From: Candidatus Tharpella aukensis
GTDB taxonomy: Bacteria; Desulfobacterota; Anaeroferrophillalia; Anaeroferrophillales; Tharpellaceae
Direction of reading: 5' to 3'
Length of the DNA: 34,522 bases
Assembly (NCBI GenBank): GCA_021163445.1
Contig: JAGGWR010000183.1
Span: forward strand, 1 to 34,522
Both the position numbers and the translations under genes were made by a program. The stretch's first letter is position 1. Each line of letters begins with the position of its first letter. The notes beneath the pieces were generated by a model that saw only the letters and a program-made list of their open reading frames with translations, was not told the origin of the DNA and searched no databases. Below are positions 15,264-23,717 of this stretch, one piece after another.

Positions 15264-15302
15264 AGTTTTTTCCTTATGTCATAACTCTTAATGTCATAAC
15301 TT

Positions 15303-16397
15303 TTATCTACCGGTATGTAGCTCTATTTCCAGGCGTCGGCTCCAGGTCGACATAAAGTAACAGCAGACGAAATAGATCATGCCCACAAAAAGATAGGCTT
15401 CGGTTGAAAAACCCATCCATTGCGGGTTTGAGAGGGTCGACTGGGTGGTTTTCAAAACGTCATAGAGAGCAATAATAACGACCAGAGAAGTATCCTTGAA
15501 GGCGGAAATCAGGACGCTGACCGTGGGCGGGATAACTATTTTCAGAGCTTGGGGCAGAATGATCAGGCGCATTGTTTGAAAATAATTTAAACCTAAAGAG
15601 TCAGCGGCTTCGTACTGACCTTTGGGCATGGCCTGGAGTCCACCGCGAACCACTTCGGCGACATAGGCGGCGGTAAACATAATAATGGCCACTTGAGCGC
15701 GCAAAATCTTATTGATCGTAATCCCTTCCGGCAGGAAAAGAGGGAAAATGATTGCCGACATAAAAAGCAGGCTGATCAAGGGGACGCCGCGAATCATCTC
15801 GATGTAGATAACCGTCAGGCTTTTGATCACCGGTAATCGCGATTGCCGCCCCAATGCCAGAGCCACACCTAAAGGGTATGCCGCAGCGAGGCCGAAAACT
15901 GAAAGCATAAGAGTTAAGGGCAGGCCGCCCCATTGATCGCTCTCAATTGAAGTCAATCCGAAAAGACCTCCTTTCATCAGCAGTCCCATAATAATGAGCC
16001 CTGCAAGCCAGGTGTAAAGTAGATTTTTTGACCACCAGTTGCGGTTTCTGGAGGCTATGAGCAATGAAAAAAGGATGATCATGGCTGTTAATGGCCGCCA
16101 CTGTTCGGGTGGGGGGTAGAAACCAAAAAGGATAAAACGGATATTGGCATGTATAATGGACCAGCAGGCACCACCCGATTGGTGACATTCGGCTCCACTG
16201 GAGGTCCAATTGGCGTTAATCAGAGCCCAGTTGATAAAGGGTGCCATGACCTGCCAGAGAATATAGATTATTAACAGGCTGAATAGTGAATTATACCAGG
16301 TGTTGCAGAGGTTAGCTCTGACCCAGCCTATAATCCCGGTAGTCGAGGTTGGCGGTTTGAGATTTACATGTTCTTCTGTATGGATAATAACTGCCAT
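15303..16397 (-). CDS. aapM: General L-amino acid ABC transporter, permease M
   Basis: A 364-residue HisM/GlnP-type permease. It is longer than the common ~220-residue permeases because of an N-terminal half with several membrane segments (SLFSLLIIYILWQVM, AMIILFSLLIA, LLYTWLAGLIIMGLLM), which is typical of AapM. The C-terminal transport domain shows VALALGRQS, the coupling-helix region EVVRGGLQAMPKGQYEAA and SLGLNYFQTMRLIILPQALK. It forms a heterodimer with AapQ in the inner membrane. AGGAAGAG precedes the ATG. A degenerate hairpin repeat (16418-16535) lies between aapQ and aapM. Confidence 0.92.
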   Translation of the reverse strand: MAVIIHTEEHVNLKPPTSTTGIIGWVRANLCNTWYNSLFSLLIIYILWQVMAPFINWALINANWTSSGAECHQSGGACWSIIHANIRFILFGFYPPPEQWRPLTAMIILFSLLIASRNRNWWSKNLLYTWLAGLIIMGLLMKGGLFGLTSIESDQWGGLPLTLMLSVFGLAAAYPLGVALALGRQSRLPVIKSLTVIYIEMIRGVPLISLLFMSAIIFPLFLPEGITINKILRAQVAIIMFTAAYVAEVVRGGLQAMPKGQYEAADSLGLNYFQTMRLIILPQALKIVIPPTVSVLISAFKDTSLVVIIALYDVLKTTQSTLSNPQWMGFSTEAYLFVGMIYFVCCYFMSTWSRRLEIELHTGR

Positions 16398-16417
16398 TTT
16401 TTATCTCTCTTCCTTCT

Positions 16418-16535
16418 GGATGGCTAAGCTAAAATTTTGATATGTAAGGAGTCGTGATTTTTCAGGTGCGAGACCATACGTCGAGTGTCTGAAAAATCAC
16501 AGCGACGCAGCAGATCGTAATTTTTGCGACGCCAT
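16418..16535 (-). repeat. Hairpin repeat (MITE/REP-like), degenerate copy C
   Basis: Inverted and shortened relative to copies A and B, but aligned from GGATGGCTAAG to GCGACGCCAT. The stem is a perfect 12 bp (GTGATTTTTCAG with CTGAAAAATCAC), although its sequence differs from A and B at several paired positions. It fills the aapQ-aapM gap and touches the aapQ stop codon, so in the operon transcript it would form an intercistronic hairpin. Confidence 0.75.
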
Positions 16536-17716
16536 TATCTCTCAACCAATTTTGATTTTTGATTATACCAATTCATGTATACCGAGGTGCTGAGACTGAT
16601 GATGAGGTAGACGGCCATGATCATGGCGATACCCTCAATTGCCTGTCCGGTCTGATTGATTGTTGTGTTGGTCACTGCGACAAAATCGGGGAAACCGATG
16701 GCTACGGCCAGGGAACTGTTTTTGGTCAGGTTCAGGAGCTGGCTGGTCAGGGGTGGAATAATTACCCTTAAGGCTTGGGGGAGAATGACCAGGTTAAGAA
16801 TTTTCCCTTGTTTCAGTCCTATGGACATAGCTGCTTCAGTTTGACCATGATTTACCGACTGAATTCCGGCTCGCACAATCTCTGCGACAAAAGCGGCCGT
16901 ATAAAGGACTAAGCCCATGAGCAGCGCCGTGAATTCGGGCGAGACGTTTAAACCTCCGGTGAAATTAAACCCTCTCAATTCAGGTGTGTTCATCGCGGTT
17001 GGAGCCCCGCCTGCGAACCAGGCAGCTAGTGGGAGTAAAATAACTAAGAGCAAAGAAACGCTGAATAGAGGAAAAATTTTACCGGTTTCCGCTTGCCGTT
17101 TTCCGGCCCAGCGCCGCAGAAAAAAGATGCCGATGCCGGCAATCAGCAAAGCGATCAGCATGTAGGTGTGAGCTGGATGTGATTCCGGAATTCCAAAAAC
17201 CAATCCCCGGTTACAGATAAATACCCCGTCTACCGGATTGAGAGCCTGGTGCGGAGAGGGGAAAAACTGGTAGAATATGGCGTACCATAAAAAAAGCTGA
17301 AGCAGGATCGGAATATCCTGAAGCACTTCGATATAGATTGCAGCGGCCTTGGCAATCAGCCAGTTGCTGGAAAGCCGGGCAACGCCGATAACCGTGCCGA
17401 GAAAAACGGTCAAAATTATACCGATAAAGGAGACTTTAAGGGTGTTTAAAATTCCGACGAATAGAGCCTTGGTATAGGTGTCTGCGGCTGAATAGTTGAT
17501 CATCGACTCGCCGATTTCAAAAGCTGCTTCTTTATCTAAAAAACCGAAACCGGTGGCGATACTTTGACGTTCAAGATTTGCCTGGACATTGGAAAAGAGG
17601 TAATAACCGATCATCAACACGGTTCCCAAGGTGAAAACCTGATAGATGATAGAACGTTTGTCAGGATCCTGCCAGAAAGAGGTATTCTTTGACGCAGGTA
17701 GTTGTTTGAGAGCCAT
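16535..17716 (-). CDS. aapQ: General L-amino acid ABC transporter, permease Q
   Basis: A 393-residue permease of the AapQ type. It has an N-terminal membrane segment (IIYQVFTLGTVLMIGYYLF), a periplasmic region, transport-domain motifs split by an insert (VARLSSNWLIAKAAAIYIEV, DIPILLQLFLWYAIFY), and the C-terminal coupling region EIVRAGIQSVNHGQTEAAMS with LKQGKILNLVILPQALR. It partners AapM. No ribosome site is visible before its ATG (the preceding bases are A/T-rich), so initiation may be weak or depend on transcript structure. It follows aapJ after a 200-base gap that contains a strong hairpin. Confidence 0.92.
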   Translation of the reverse strand: MALKQLPASKNTSFWQDPDKRSIIYQVFTLGTVLMIGYYLFSNVQANLERQSIATGFGFLDKEAAFEIGESMINYSAADTYTKALFVGILNTLKVSFIGIILTVFLGTVIGVARLSSNWLIAKAAAIYIEVLQDIPILLQLFLWYAIFYQFFPSPHQALNPVDGVFICNRGLVFGIPESHPAHTYMLIALLIAGIGIFFLRRWAGKRQAETGKIFPLFSVSLLLVILLPLAAWFAGGAPTAMNTPELRGFNFTGGLNVSPEFTALLMGLVLYTAAFVAEIVRAGIQSVNHGQTEAAMSIGLKQGKILNLVILPQALRVIIPPLTSQLLNLTKNSSLAVAIGFPDFVAVTNTTINQTGQAIEGIAMIMAVYLIISLSTSVYMNWYNQKSKLVER

Positions 17717-17858
17717 GTTGTGTTTTATTTGTTGTTAGGTAATTAAGAAGAGTTCGCTTGAAATGTCATGTAAGTGAAAGCCGGAATCCAGTGATTCTAA
17801 CAGCGACCGACTATAAAGCCACTGCAATTAGCTCGAACTTTGCTTCGCTCTCATAAGC

Positions 17859-17905
17859 GGGGTCAAAGCTGGGGTGCTGACGCACCTTATACCAGCAATG
17901 ACCCC
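17859..17905 (-). promoter_or_regulatory. Intercistronic hairpin between aapJ and aapQ
   Basis: GGGGTCA pairs with TGACCCC, then GCTGG with CCAGC, then GGTGC with GCACC around a TGAC loop, with small internal loops. It starts 14 bases after the aapJ stop and has no T run. Such hairpins after binding-protein genes usually protect or partly terminate the transcript, giving more binding protein than permease. Confidence 0.6.
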
Positions 17906-17918
17906 AATCCCGGTAACC

Positions 17919-18944
17919 TTATTTGAACGGTGGTGAATACATCAAACCGCCGTCTGTCCACAAGGCGTTTAAGCCCCGCTCAATTCCCAGAGGCGTATTG
18001 ACGCCGACATTCCGTTCAAAAACTTCACCATAATTACCAACCTGTTTGATAATATTGTAGGCGAATTTTTCGTCTAATCCCAAGGATTTTCCGTTGCCTT
18101 CCGTAACTCCGAGAAACCGCTGAATTTTCGGGTTCTTGCTTTTCAGCATGTCATCTACATTTTGGGAAGTAATTTCCAGCTCTTCTGCATTAATCATGGC
18201 CAGCACGGCAAAGTCAACAATATCCCGCCACTGATCATCTCCATGACGAACTGCCGGAGCCAGAGGCTCTTTTGAGATGATGTCAGGAAGAATCATATAA
18301 TCGTCAGGATTGGGGGATACGGCCCGGGTACCGGCTAACTGAGATGCATCTGAAGTCAAACAGACACAGCGACCGGCAAAAAAAGCTTTGGCCAGCTCAG
18401 AGGTCTGCTCAATGACTACCGGTTTCCATTTCAAGCCATGCGAGCGGAAAAAATCTGCGGCATTTTGTTCGGTTGTGGTTCCCGGCAGAACACAGATGGT
18501 GGCACCATCAAGTTCTTTAGCACTTTTAATGCCGAGTTTTTTAGAAACCATGAATCCCTGACCGTCATAATAGTTGACTGTCGCAAAATTCAGGCCCATA
18601 GCCGTGTCGCGGCTCAAGGTTCTGGTAGCATTTCGGCATAAAACGTCAATTTCACCCGATTGCAGGGCTGTAAAACGTTGAACTGCGGTCAGCGGAATAA
18701 ATTTAACCTTACTCGCATCACCAAAAACAGCCGAGGCTATAGCCCGCCCCGTATCAACATCCAATCCTTTCCAGGCTCCTTTTTCATCCGGCTGACCAAA
18801 ACCAAAAAGACTGCCGTTAACTCCAACCGTAACAAATCCTTTTTTCTTTACGGAATCCAGAGTTTCACCCGCTATCAGCAGGTTTGGCAGAGCAAGCATA
18901 AGGACGATAATTGCAATAACAGAAATTTTACCCGATCTCTTCAT
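17919..18944 (-). CDS. aapJ: General L-amino acid ABC transporter, periplasmic binding protein
   Basis: A 341-residue solute-binding protein. I chose the ATG at 18944 because GAGGAGA lies eight bases upstream and it opens a signal peptide (MKRSGKISVIAIIVLMLALP, cut after LIA); longer frames upstream look non-coding. Mature motifs match AapJ: LDSVKKKGFVTVGVNGSLFGF, GLDVDTGRAIASAVFGD, TRTLSRDTAMGLNF and GFMVSKKLGIKSAKELDGATI, ending EKFAYNIIKQVGNYGEVFERN. It captures L-amino acids in the periplasm and delivers them to AapQM. It is the first gene of the operon (J-Q-M-P-EamA), so the promoter should lie in 18950-19100, though no convincing hexamer pair was found. Confidence 0.93.
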   Translation of the reverse strand: MKRSGKISVIAIIVLMLALPNLLIAGETLDSVKKKGFVTVGVNGSLFGFGQPDEKGAWKGLDVDTGRAIASAVFGDASKVKFIPLTAVQRFTALQSGEIDVLCRNATRTLSRDTAMGLNFATVNYYDGQGFMVSKKLGIKSAKELDGATICVLPGTTTEQNAADFFRSHGLKWKPVVIEQTSELAKAFFAGRCVCLTSDASQLAGTRAVSPNPDDYMILPDIISKEPLAPAVRHGDDQWRDIVDFAVLAMINAEELEITSQNVDDMLKSKNPKIQRFLGVTEGNGKSLGLDEKFAYNIIKQVGNYGEVFERNVGVNTPLGIERGLNALWTDGGLMYSPPFK

Positions 18945-19211
18945 TTTTTTTCTCCTCTTTCTCTTTAAGGGTTTATTGTTGGTTGAAATTAAATAACTTA
19001 TATCAAATGCTAACACAAAATGCTGTTTTAGTGCAAGAGATACTGTTCGAGCAAGGCTTATTTTCTCCATTTTTTTTACACTATACTCTCCAGACTGATG
19101 GAAGCGTGCTCCTCAAAAATGCCAAAGGCTATAGCTCTTGCAATGCCGAAGTCATTTCATCTGATTCGGATAAAATCATATTAGACAAACAGGGCGAAAG
19201 AGCTTGAAAGG

Positions 19212-19322
19212 ATGCCTGAAATCTACTATTATGATATTGGTTTACGAAATTATTTCGCCGATAATTTTTGTCAGTGTGTCGAAAAAAATAAGTGGATTTT
19301 TACGAGAAGATTTGGGGTTTGA
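19212..19322 (+). pseudogene. Fragment of a DUF4143 AAA+ ATPase gene
   Basis: A 36-codon frame reads MPEIYYYDIGLRNYFADNF and 17 more residues before TGA. The motif K/P-x-I/V-Y-x-Y-D-x-G-L-R-N is the hallmark of the C-terminal part of DUF4143 (COG1373) ATP-binding proteins, which are normally ~400 residues. Nothing else of such a protein is visible between here and aapJ, so it is a small remnant. The 74-codon frame at 18983-19207 just upstream shows no family match and overlaps the aapJ promoter area. Confidence 0.5.
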
Positions 19323-19336
19323 GAGTGGGAGAAAAA

Positions 19337-20461
19337 GTGGAAGATGTAAGACTTATACAAGGTAATGAAGCGATTGCGGCCGGAGCGATCTATGCCGGGG
19401 CTGATTTTTATGCCGGTTATCCGATTACGCCGTCATCTGAAATTATGACGGAAGCTGCTAAAATTATGCCTAAAGTTGGCGGTATGTTTATGCAGATGGA
19501 GGATGAAATAGCGAGTGTCGCGGCCGTGGTCGGGGCCTCACTGGCCGGTGCTAAGGCGTTTACGGCAACCAGCGGGCCCGGATTTTCTCTGATGCAGGAA
19601 AATCTTGGGGTCGCAGTGATGGGGGAGGTGCCTTGCGTTGTTATCACGGTGCAAAGAAATGGGCCGAGTACCGGATTAGCGACAAAGCCGGGGCAGGCGG
19701 ACATTATGCAGATCAGGTGGGGACGTCATGGTGATCAATCCGTGATTGCGCTCACACCTGGATCGGTGGCCGAATGTTTTTTAATGACCGTACAAGCCTT
19801 TAATTTTGCCGAAAAATTCCGGCTGCCGGTCATCTTGGCGGCCGATGAAGTTGTGGCCCATGCGCGAGAAAGTTTTGCTCTGCCAAAGCCGGGAATGATT
19901 CCTCTGGTTGAGCGAAAAAAGCCTACGGTTTCTCCTGAAAAATACTCTCCTTTTGCCGCCGATGCGGATGGCATTGCGCCGCTGGCAGCTTTTGGCAGCG
20001 AATATGTGTCACATATCTCAAGTTCTATGCATGGGCCGGATGGATACAGTAATAATGATCCTGAAAATGCGATTTGGCGAATTAATCAATTGCACCGTAA
20101 AATTGAGATGCATCGAGATGAAATTGTGCTGACCAAAAGCTATGATATTGATGATATGGATATTCTTGTAATTGGTTATGGAGCGACTACCGGGGCCTGT
20201 CGGGCGGCGGTAAAGGAGGCTCGTAAACGGGGACTTAAAGCGGGTGTTTTGCAACTAATTACGATCTGGCCTTTTCCCGATAAAGAGATCGAAGAGTTGG
20301 CAAAACTGGTTAAAACGGTTGTCGTTGTTGAGATGAATTACGCGGGTCAGGTGGCCGGAGAGGTGCGGAAAGTGATCGGTTCCGAAATTGAACTAAAAAG
20401 GGTTAATAAATACAACGGACAAATTATAACGCCGCAAGACATAATTGAGACGTTAAAGTAA
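19337..20461 (+). CDS. korA: 2-oxoacid:ferredoxin oxidoreductase, alpha subunit (KorA-type)
   Basis: Alpha subunit of the 2-oxoglutarate (or related 2-oxoacid):ferredoxin oxidoreductase, which oxidises the 2-oxoacid to acyl-CoA and CO2 with electrons to ferredoxin. The GTG at 19337 has GGGAG five bases upstream and gives the usual N-terminus (VEDVRLIQGNEAIAAGA); an in-frame GTG at 19292 has no ribosome site. Residues ~1-190 contain FYAGYPITPSSEI, MQMEDEIASVAAVVGAS and TSGPGFSLMQE, the pyrimidine-binding domain. The C-terminal domain has DILVIGYGATTGACR and VVVEMNYAGQV. Size (~374) fits. It is first of a korA-B-C-flavoprotein operon. Confidence 0.9.
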   Translation: MEDVRLIQGNEAIAAGAIYAGADFYAGYPITPSSEIMTEAAKIMPKVGGMFMQMEDEIASVAAVVGASLAGAKAFTATSGPGFSLMQENLGVAVMGEVPCVVITVQRNGPSTGLATKPGQADIMQIRWGRHGDQSVIALTPGSVAECFLMTVQAFNFAEKFRLPVILAADEVVAHARESFALPKPGMIPLVERKKPTVSPEKYSPFAADADGIAPLAAFGSEYVSHISSSMHGPDGYSNNDPENAIWRINQLHRKIEMHRDEIVLTKSYDIDDMDILVIGYGATTGACRAAVKEARKRGLKAGVLQLITIWPFPDKEIEELAKLVKTVVVVEMNYAGQVAGEVRKVIGSEIELKRVNKYNGQIITPQDIIETLK

Positions 20462-20477
20462 ATATTAGGAGATTGTT

Positions 20478-21299
20478 GTGTTAGAGGCTGGTGGAGAAGA
20501 ATATTTGCGGGCTGGGGCGTTGCCTCATATGTGGTGTCCGGGGTGTGGTATTGGGATTGTCTTGGGAGCCTTGCTGCGAACTTTTGCAGAGTTGGAGTAT
20601 GCAAAAAATGAGATTGTTGTGGTTACCGGAATTGGTTGTACTGGAAAAGCCGATGACTATCTGAGCACCAATGCGCTGCATGTAACCCATGGTCGTGCCT
20701 TGGCCTTTGCCACTGGTGTTAAAGCTTATAAGCCGGGCTTGAAAGTGGTGGTTATAATGGGCGACGGCGACAGTGTGACGATTGGGGGCAACCATTTTAT
20801 CCATGCCGCCCGGCGGAACATTGATTTAACCGCGATTGTTATCAATAATTTTAATTTCGGCATGACCGGAGGCCAAGCTTCGGCGACGACTCCTGGGGGA
20901 AAATTCAGCAGTACCACTTTATACGGTAATCCCGAGCGTGATTTTGATGTTTCAGCTTTAGCCTGCGTCGCCGGGGCCAACTATGTGGCCCGAAGTACGC
21001 CCTATCATGGCTGGGCTTTAAAGCAGCATATTAAGGAAGCGTTATGCAAAAAAGGATTTTCTCTGGTTGAGGTGTTCAGCCCTTGTCCGACCAATTACGG
21101 GAAATACAACGAGATGGGAGATCCGTTAAAAATGCTGAACTGGCTCAAGGAGAAAGGGGTCTCTCGCGAAAAATATGAGCAATTGGAAGAACCTGAAAAA
21201 GAGGACTATTTTGCCATCGGCACATTTTGCGACCGCAACAGTCCCGATTTCAATAGCCGGTATGAGGAAATCCGGGCAAGGGCAACGGGTAAAGGTTGA
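20478..21299 (+). CDS. korB: 2-oxoacid:ferredoxin oxidoreductase, beta subunit (KorB-type)
   Basis: The 273-residue beta subunit that binds thiamin diphosphate. Visible are the N-terminal HMWCPGCGIGIV, GIGCTGKADDYL, the ThDP/Mg motif GDGDSVTIGGNHFIHAARRN with the closing INNFNFGMTGGQ, and SPCPTNYGK near residue 200. The cysteines in WCPGCG and at CTG and CPT fit the ligands of the [4Fe-4S] cluster of KorB-type subunits. The GTG start has AGGAG seven bases before it and lies 16 bases after korA. KorB in other genomes is ~270-290 residues, so this is full length. Substrate preference (2-oxoglutarate versus branched-chain oxoacids) cannot be read with certainty. Confidence 0.9.
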   Translation: MLEAGGEEYLRAGALPHMWCPGCGIGIVLGALLRTFAELEYAKNEIVVVTGIGCTGKADDYLSTNALHVTHGRALAFATGVKAYKPGLKVVVIMGDGDSVTIGGNHFIHAARRNIDLTAIVINNFNFGMTGGQASATTPGGKFSSTTLYGNPERDFDVSALACVAGANYVARSTPYHGWALKQHIKEALCKKGFSLVEVFSPCPTNYGKYNEMGDPLKMLNWLKEKGVSREKYEQLEEPEKEDYFAIGTFCDRNSPDFNSRYEEIRARATGKG

Positions 21300-21340
21300 T
21301 GCAAAAAACTTTAAGTTAGTTACAGCAAAATATGTGTTTA

Positions 21341-21388
21341 TTTGTGTTCATTTGTGGTTAAAAAAGCGGAACCACAAATGGACACAAA
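21341..21388. repeat. Inverted repeat in the korB-korC gap
   Basis: TTTGTGTTCATTTGTGGTT pairs with AACCACAAATGGACACAAA (one G-T pair) around a ten-base loop, with further AACACAAATAAA similarity downstream. It resembles the dispersed tttgtg-type repeats common in deltaproteobacterial genomes. It fills the 150-base gap that splits korC from korAB. Confidence 0.7.
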
Positions 21389-21451
21389 TTAACACAAATA
21401 AAAGTAACCTGTTTGGTTTCGGCTTTGCCGGGTTAGGAGATTGTCGCAAAA

Positions 21452-22009
21452 ATGAAGGATAAAACTAACACTTATGAAATTATTTTAGCTGGCTCGGGTG
21501 GTCAGGGTTTGGTTTCGTCGGGTATTATGTTGGGTGAGGCGGCCATTCTGGAAGGAAAACAGGTTATGCAGGCTACCTCATACGGAATTGCTCAGCGGGG
21601 AGGGCTAGCTTCGGCCGAAGTAATGATTTCTTCGGCCGAGATTATTTTTCAACATGTGCAGAAGCCGAACCTTATTTTAGCGCTTACTGAGGAGAGTTTG
21701 AATTTGTACCTGCCGCAAGCCTCATCCGGGGCCGCAATCTTTTACGATACAACCCTTATTCAGACAACCTTTGTCCAAAAACATGAGAAAAACAATCTTT
21801 ATGGCTATCCTTTTACCGAAATAGCTAACGAATTGGGGCATTCGGGAGTTGCAAATATAATTGCCCTCGGAGTCATGATCGGCAAAAGTAAAATGATAAA
21901 ATATGCGAGTATGGAGATGGTGCTGCGAAAACATTTTTCGGGGAAAACAGCCGAAATGAACGTTAAAGCTTTATACCAGGGAAGAAGGTTAGGTGAGGGG
22001 CAAATATAG
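21452..22009 (+). CDS. korC: 2-oxoacid:acceptor oxidoreductase, gamma subunit (KorC-type)
   Basis: The 185-residue gamma domain of the oxoacid:ferredoxin oxidoreductases. Family motifs are ILAGSGGQGLVSSGIMLGEAA near the N-terminus, then QATSYGIAQRGGLASAEVMIS, and LILALTEESLNLYLPQ. This subunit forms part of the CoA-binding side of the complex. An AGGAG site about 13 bases upstream is somewhat far from the ATG. The separation from korB by a hairpin repeat is unusual for genes whose products must be made in equal amounts. Its stop is three bases before the flavoprotein start, so the two are tightly linked. Confidence 0.9.
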   Translation: MKDKTNTYEIILAGSGGQGLVSSGIMLGEAAILEGKQVMQATSYGIAQRGGLASAEVMISSAEIIFQHVQKPNLILALTEESLNLYLPQASSGAAIFYDTTLIQTTFVQKHEKNNLYGYPFTEIANELGHSGVANIIALGVMIGKSKMIKYASMEMVLRKHFSGKTAEMNVKALYQGRRLGEGQI

Positions 22010-22012
22010 ATA

Positions 22013-23707
22013 ATGAGTTGCGCAACTGGAAATGATAAGGCTTTTTCCCCATGTCGGGAAGCATGTCCGGCGGGCATTGATGTACCTCGCTATATCAGGC
22101 ATATCAGAGAGGGAAATTTCGCCGCAGCCTTAAACACAATTAGAGAAAAAATTCCCTTTCCTGCGGTCTGTGGTTACGCTTGTGTTGCTTACTGCGAGCT
22201 TAAATGTGCCCGGATTCAGTACGACGAGGCGATTGCCATAAAGTTGCTCAAGCGAGCGGCGGCGGAATACGGAGAGCCTGTGGTGCGAAAGAGTGCGGCT
22301 CCAACCGGTAAAAAAGTTGCGGTGGTCGGTTCGGGGCCGGGCGGTTTGACGGCAGCTTATTACCTTGCCCTTAAAGGTCATCAGATTACGGTTTTTGAAT
22401 CCTTGCCTGAGGCGGGTGGTCTGCTGCGCTATGGCATACCTGAATATCGTCTGCCGAATGAAGTCGTAAATCAAGAAATTGCCGCAATTTGCAATCAGGG
22501 TGTTAAAATTAAAACCGGTAGCCGGATTGTCGCCCCGGCGAAACTTTTGGAAAAGGATTTTGCCGCAGTTTTGGTTGCCAGTGGGGCGTGGCAATCCCGG
22601 AAGCTGGGAATCGAGGGTGAAAAATTCTCTCATGTTCTGGATGGTATATCATTTTTAAACCACGTTAATTCCGGGGAAAAGCCCGCAATCGGTAAACGTG
22701 TCGTGGTTGTCGGAGGAGGCAATACGGCGATTGACGCCGCCCGTTCAGCTTTGCGCTTAGGGGCTGCTGTCGATCTTCTTTATCGCCGGACAAGATCGGA
22801 GATGCCAGCTAGTACGCTGGAAATTGAAGAAGCTCTTGCGGAAGGCGTCAGCATAAAATTTTTAACGACCCTGGTTAAAATTTCAGAAGATAGCGTCGAC
22901 TGCATAAAAATGGAGCTTGCTCTAGTCGATGCTGATGCCGATGTCGATGTTAGTGTCAATTCTGATGCCGGAGACCGGGCGTCGTCGTCGTCGCCGCTAC
23001 CGCCGATACCGGTTACCGGAAGTGAATATCGCACCGCCTACGATACGGTTATCATCGCCACCGGTCAGTTTGCCGAGGCTGGCGCATTCGGGCTTGCGGC
23101 TAAATCTGATGGCACAATTCAAGTTGATGAAAACGCCTTGGCAACCTCTCTGCCAGGAATTTTTGCCGCTGGAGATGTGGTGACCGGGCCCTCTTCTATT
23201 ATTGAAGCTATTGCTCAAGGAAGAAGGGCTGGAGCCTCTATCGATATCTATTTGGGCGGCGATGGAATTATCGATGATGGGGTTATAGGCAAGAAAAAAG
23301 AACTTTTAAATAATAGTGTTGTCTTGGGTGTGAGCCCAAATCTTATCCCGGAGACCGAGCCTCGCGGAACAACTCGACCTGACCGCGAAAAAAGATCTTT
23401 AGAGCCACACTTTTGCGGATTTGATCTTACTGAGAGTGGCTATGATCGAAAAACTGCGATTAGTGAAGCTTGCCGCTGTTTATCATGTGATATACGTGAT
23501 TATAAAGTTGAGATAAATGCTCTATTGTGTAAAGCTTGCGGATACTGTAAAGAGGTCTGCTCGCTGAATGTTTTTCAATCATCTGATACCTTTAATCCCG
23601 GAGGTTATCATCCTATGGTTGCAATTAAAACAGATCGTTGTGTCGGTTGTCTCAATTGCCTCTATATTTGTCCGGATTTTGCGCTTCAGATAAAGGAAAA
23701 GGAATAA
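22013..23707 (+). CDS. GltD-like FAD/NAD(P) oxidoreductase fused to two 4Fe-4S ferredoxin domains
   Basis: A 564-residue iron-sulfur flavoprotein. Residues ~10-90 are the Fer4_20 domain (SPCREACPAGIDVP; CGYACVAYCELKCAR) that holds two clusters in GltD-like proteins. FAD is bound at VVGSGPGGLTAAYYLALKGH (~108) and NAD(P)H at VVGGGNTAIDAARSALRLGA (~232), with ATSLPGIFAAGDVVTGP closing the FAD site. The last ~70 residues add two 4Fe-4S motifs (CKACGYCKEVC and CVGCLNCLYICP). It directly follows korC. Since korABC here lack a separate ferredoxin subunit (KorD), this protein probably takes electrons from the complex and passes them to NAD(P)+. A low-complexity Asp/Ala/Val then Ser stretch (~302-325) interrupts the oxidoreductase domain. 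Confidence 0.88.
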   Translation: MSCATGNDKAFSPCREACPAGIDVPRYIRHIREGNFAAALNTIREKIPFPAVCGYACVAYCELKCARIQYDEAIAIKLLKRAAAEYGEPVVRKSAAPTGKKVAVVGSGPGGLTAAYYLALKGHQITVFESLPEAGGLLRYGIPEYRLPNEVVNQEIAAICNQGVKIKTGSRIVAPAKLLEKDFAAVLVASGAWQSRKLGIEGEKFSHVLDGISFLNHVNSGEKPAIGKRVVVVGGGNTAIDAARSALRLGAAVDLLYRRTRSEMPASTLEIEEALAEGVSIKFLTTLVKISEDSVDCIKMELALVDADADVDVSVNSDAGDRASSSSPLPPIPVTGSEYRTAYDTVIIATGQFAEAGAFGLAAKSDGTIQVDENALATSLPGIFAAGDVVTGPSSIIEAIAQGRRAGASIDIYLGGDGIIDDGVIGKKKELLNNSVVLGVSPNLIPETEPRGTTRPDREKRSLEPHFCGFDLTESGYDRKTAISEACRCLSCDIRDYKVEINALLCKACGYCKEVCSLNVFQSSDTFNPGGYHPMVAIKTDRCVGCLNCLYICPDFALQIKEKE

Positions 23708-23717
23708 AAGAGTAAAT

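Noticed and set aside
18983-19207. 74-residue + strand frame between aapJ and korA
   Set aside because: It begins with TTG without a ribosome site, covers the expected aapJ promoter, and has no recognisable family. Only the following 36 codons look like a DUF4143 fragment.
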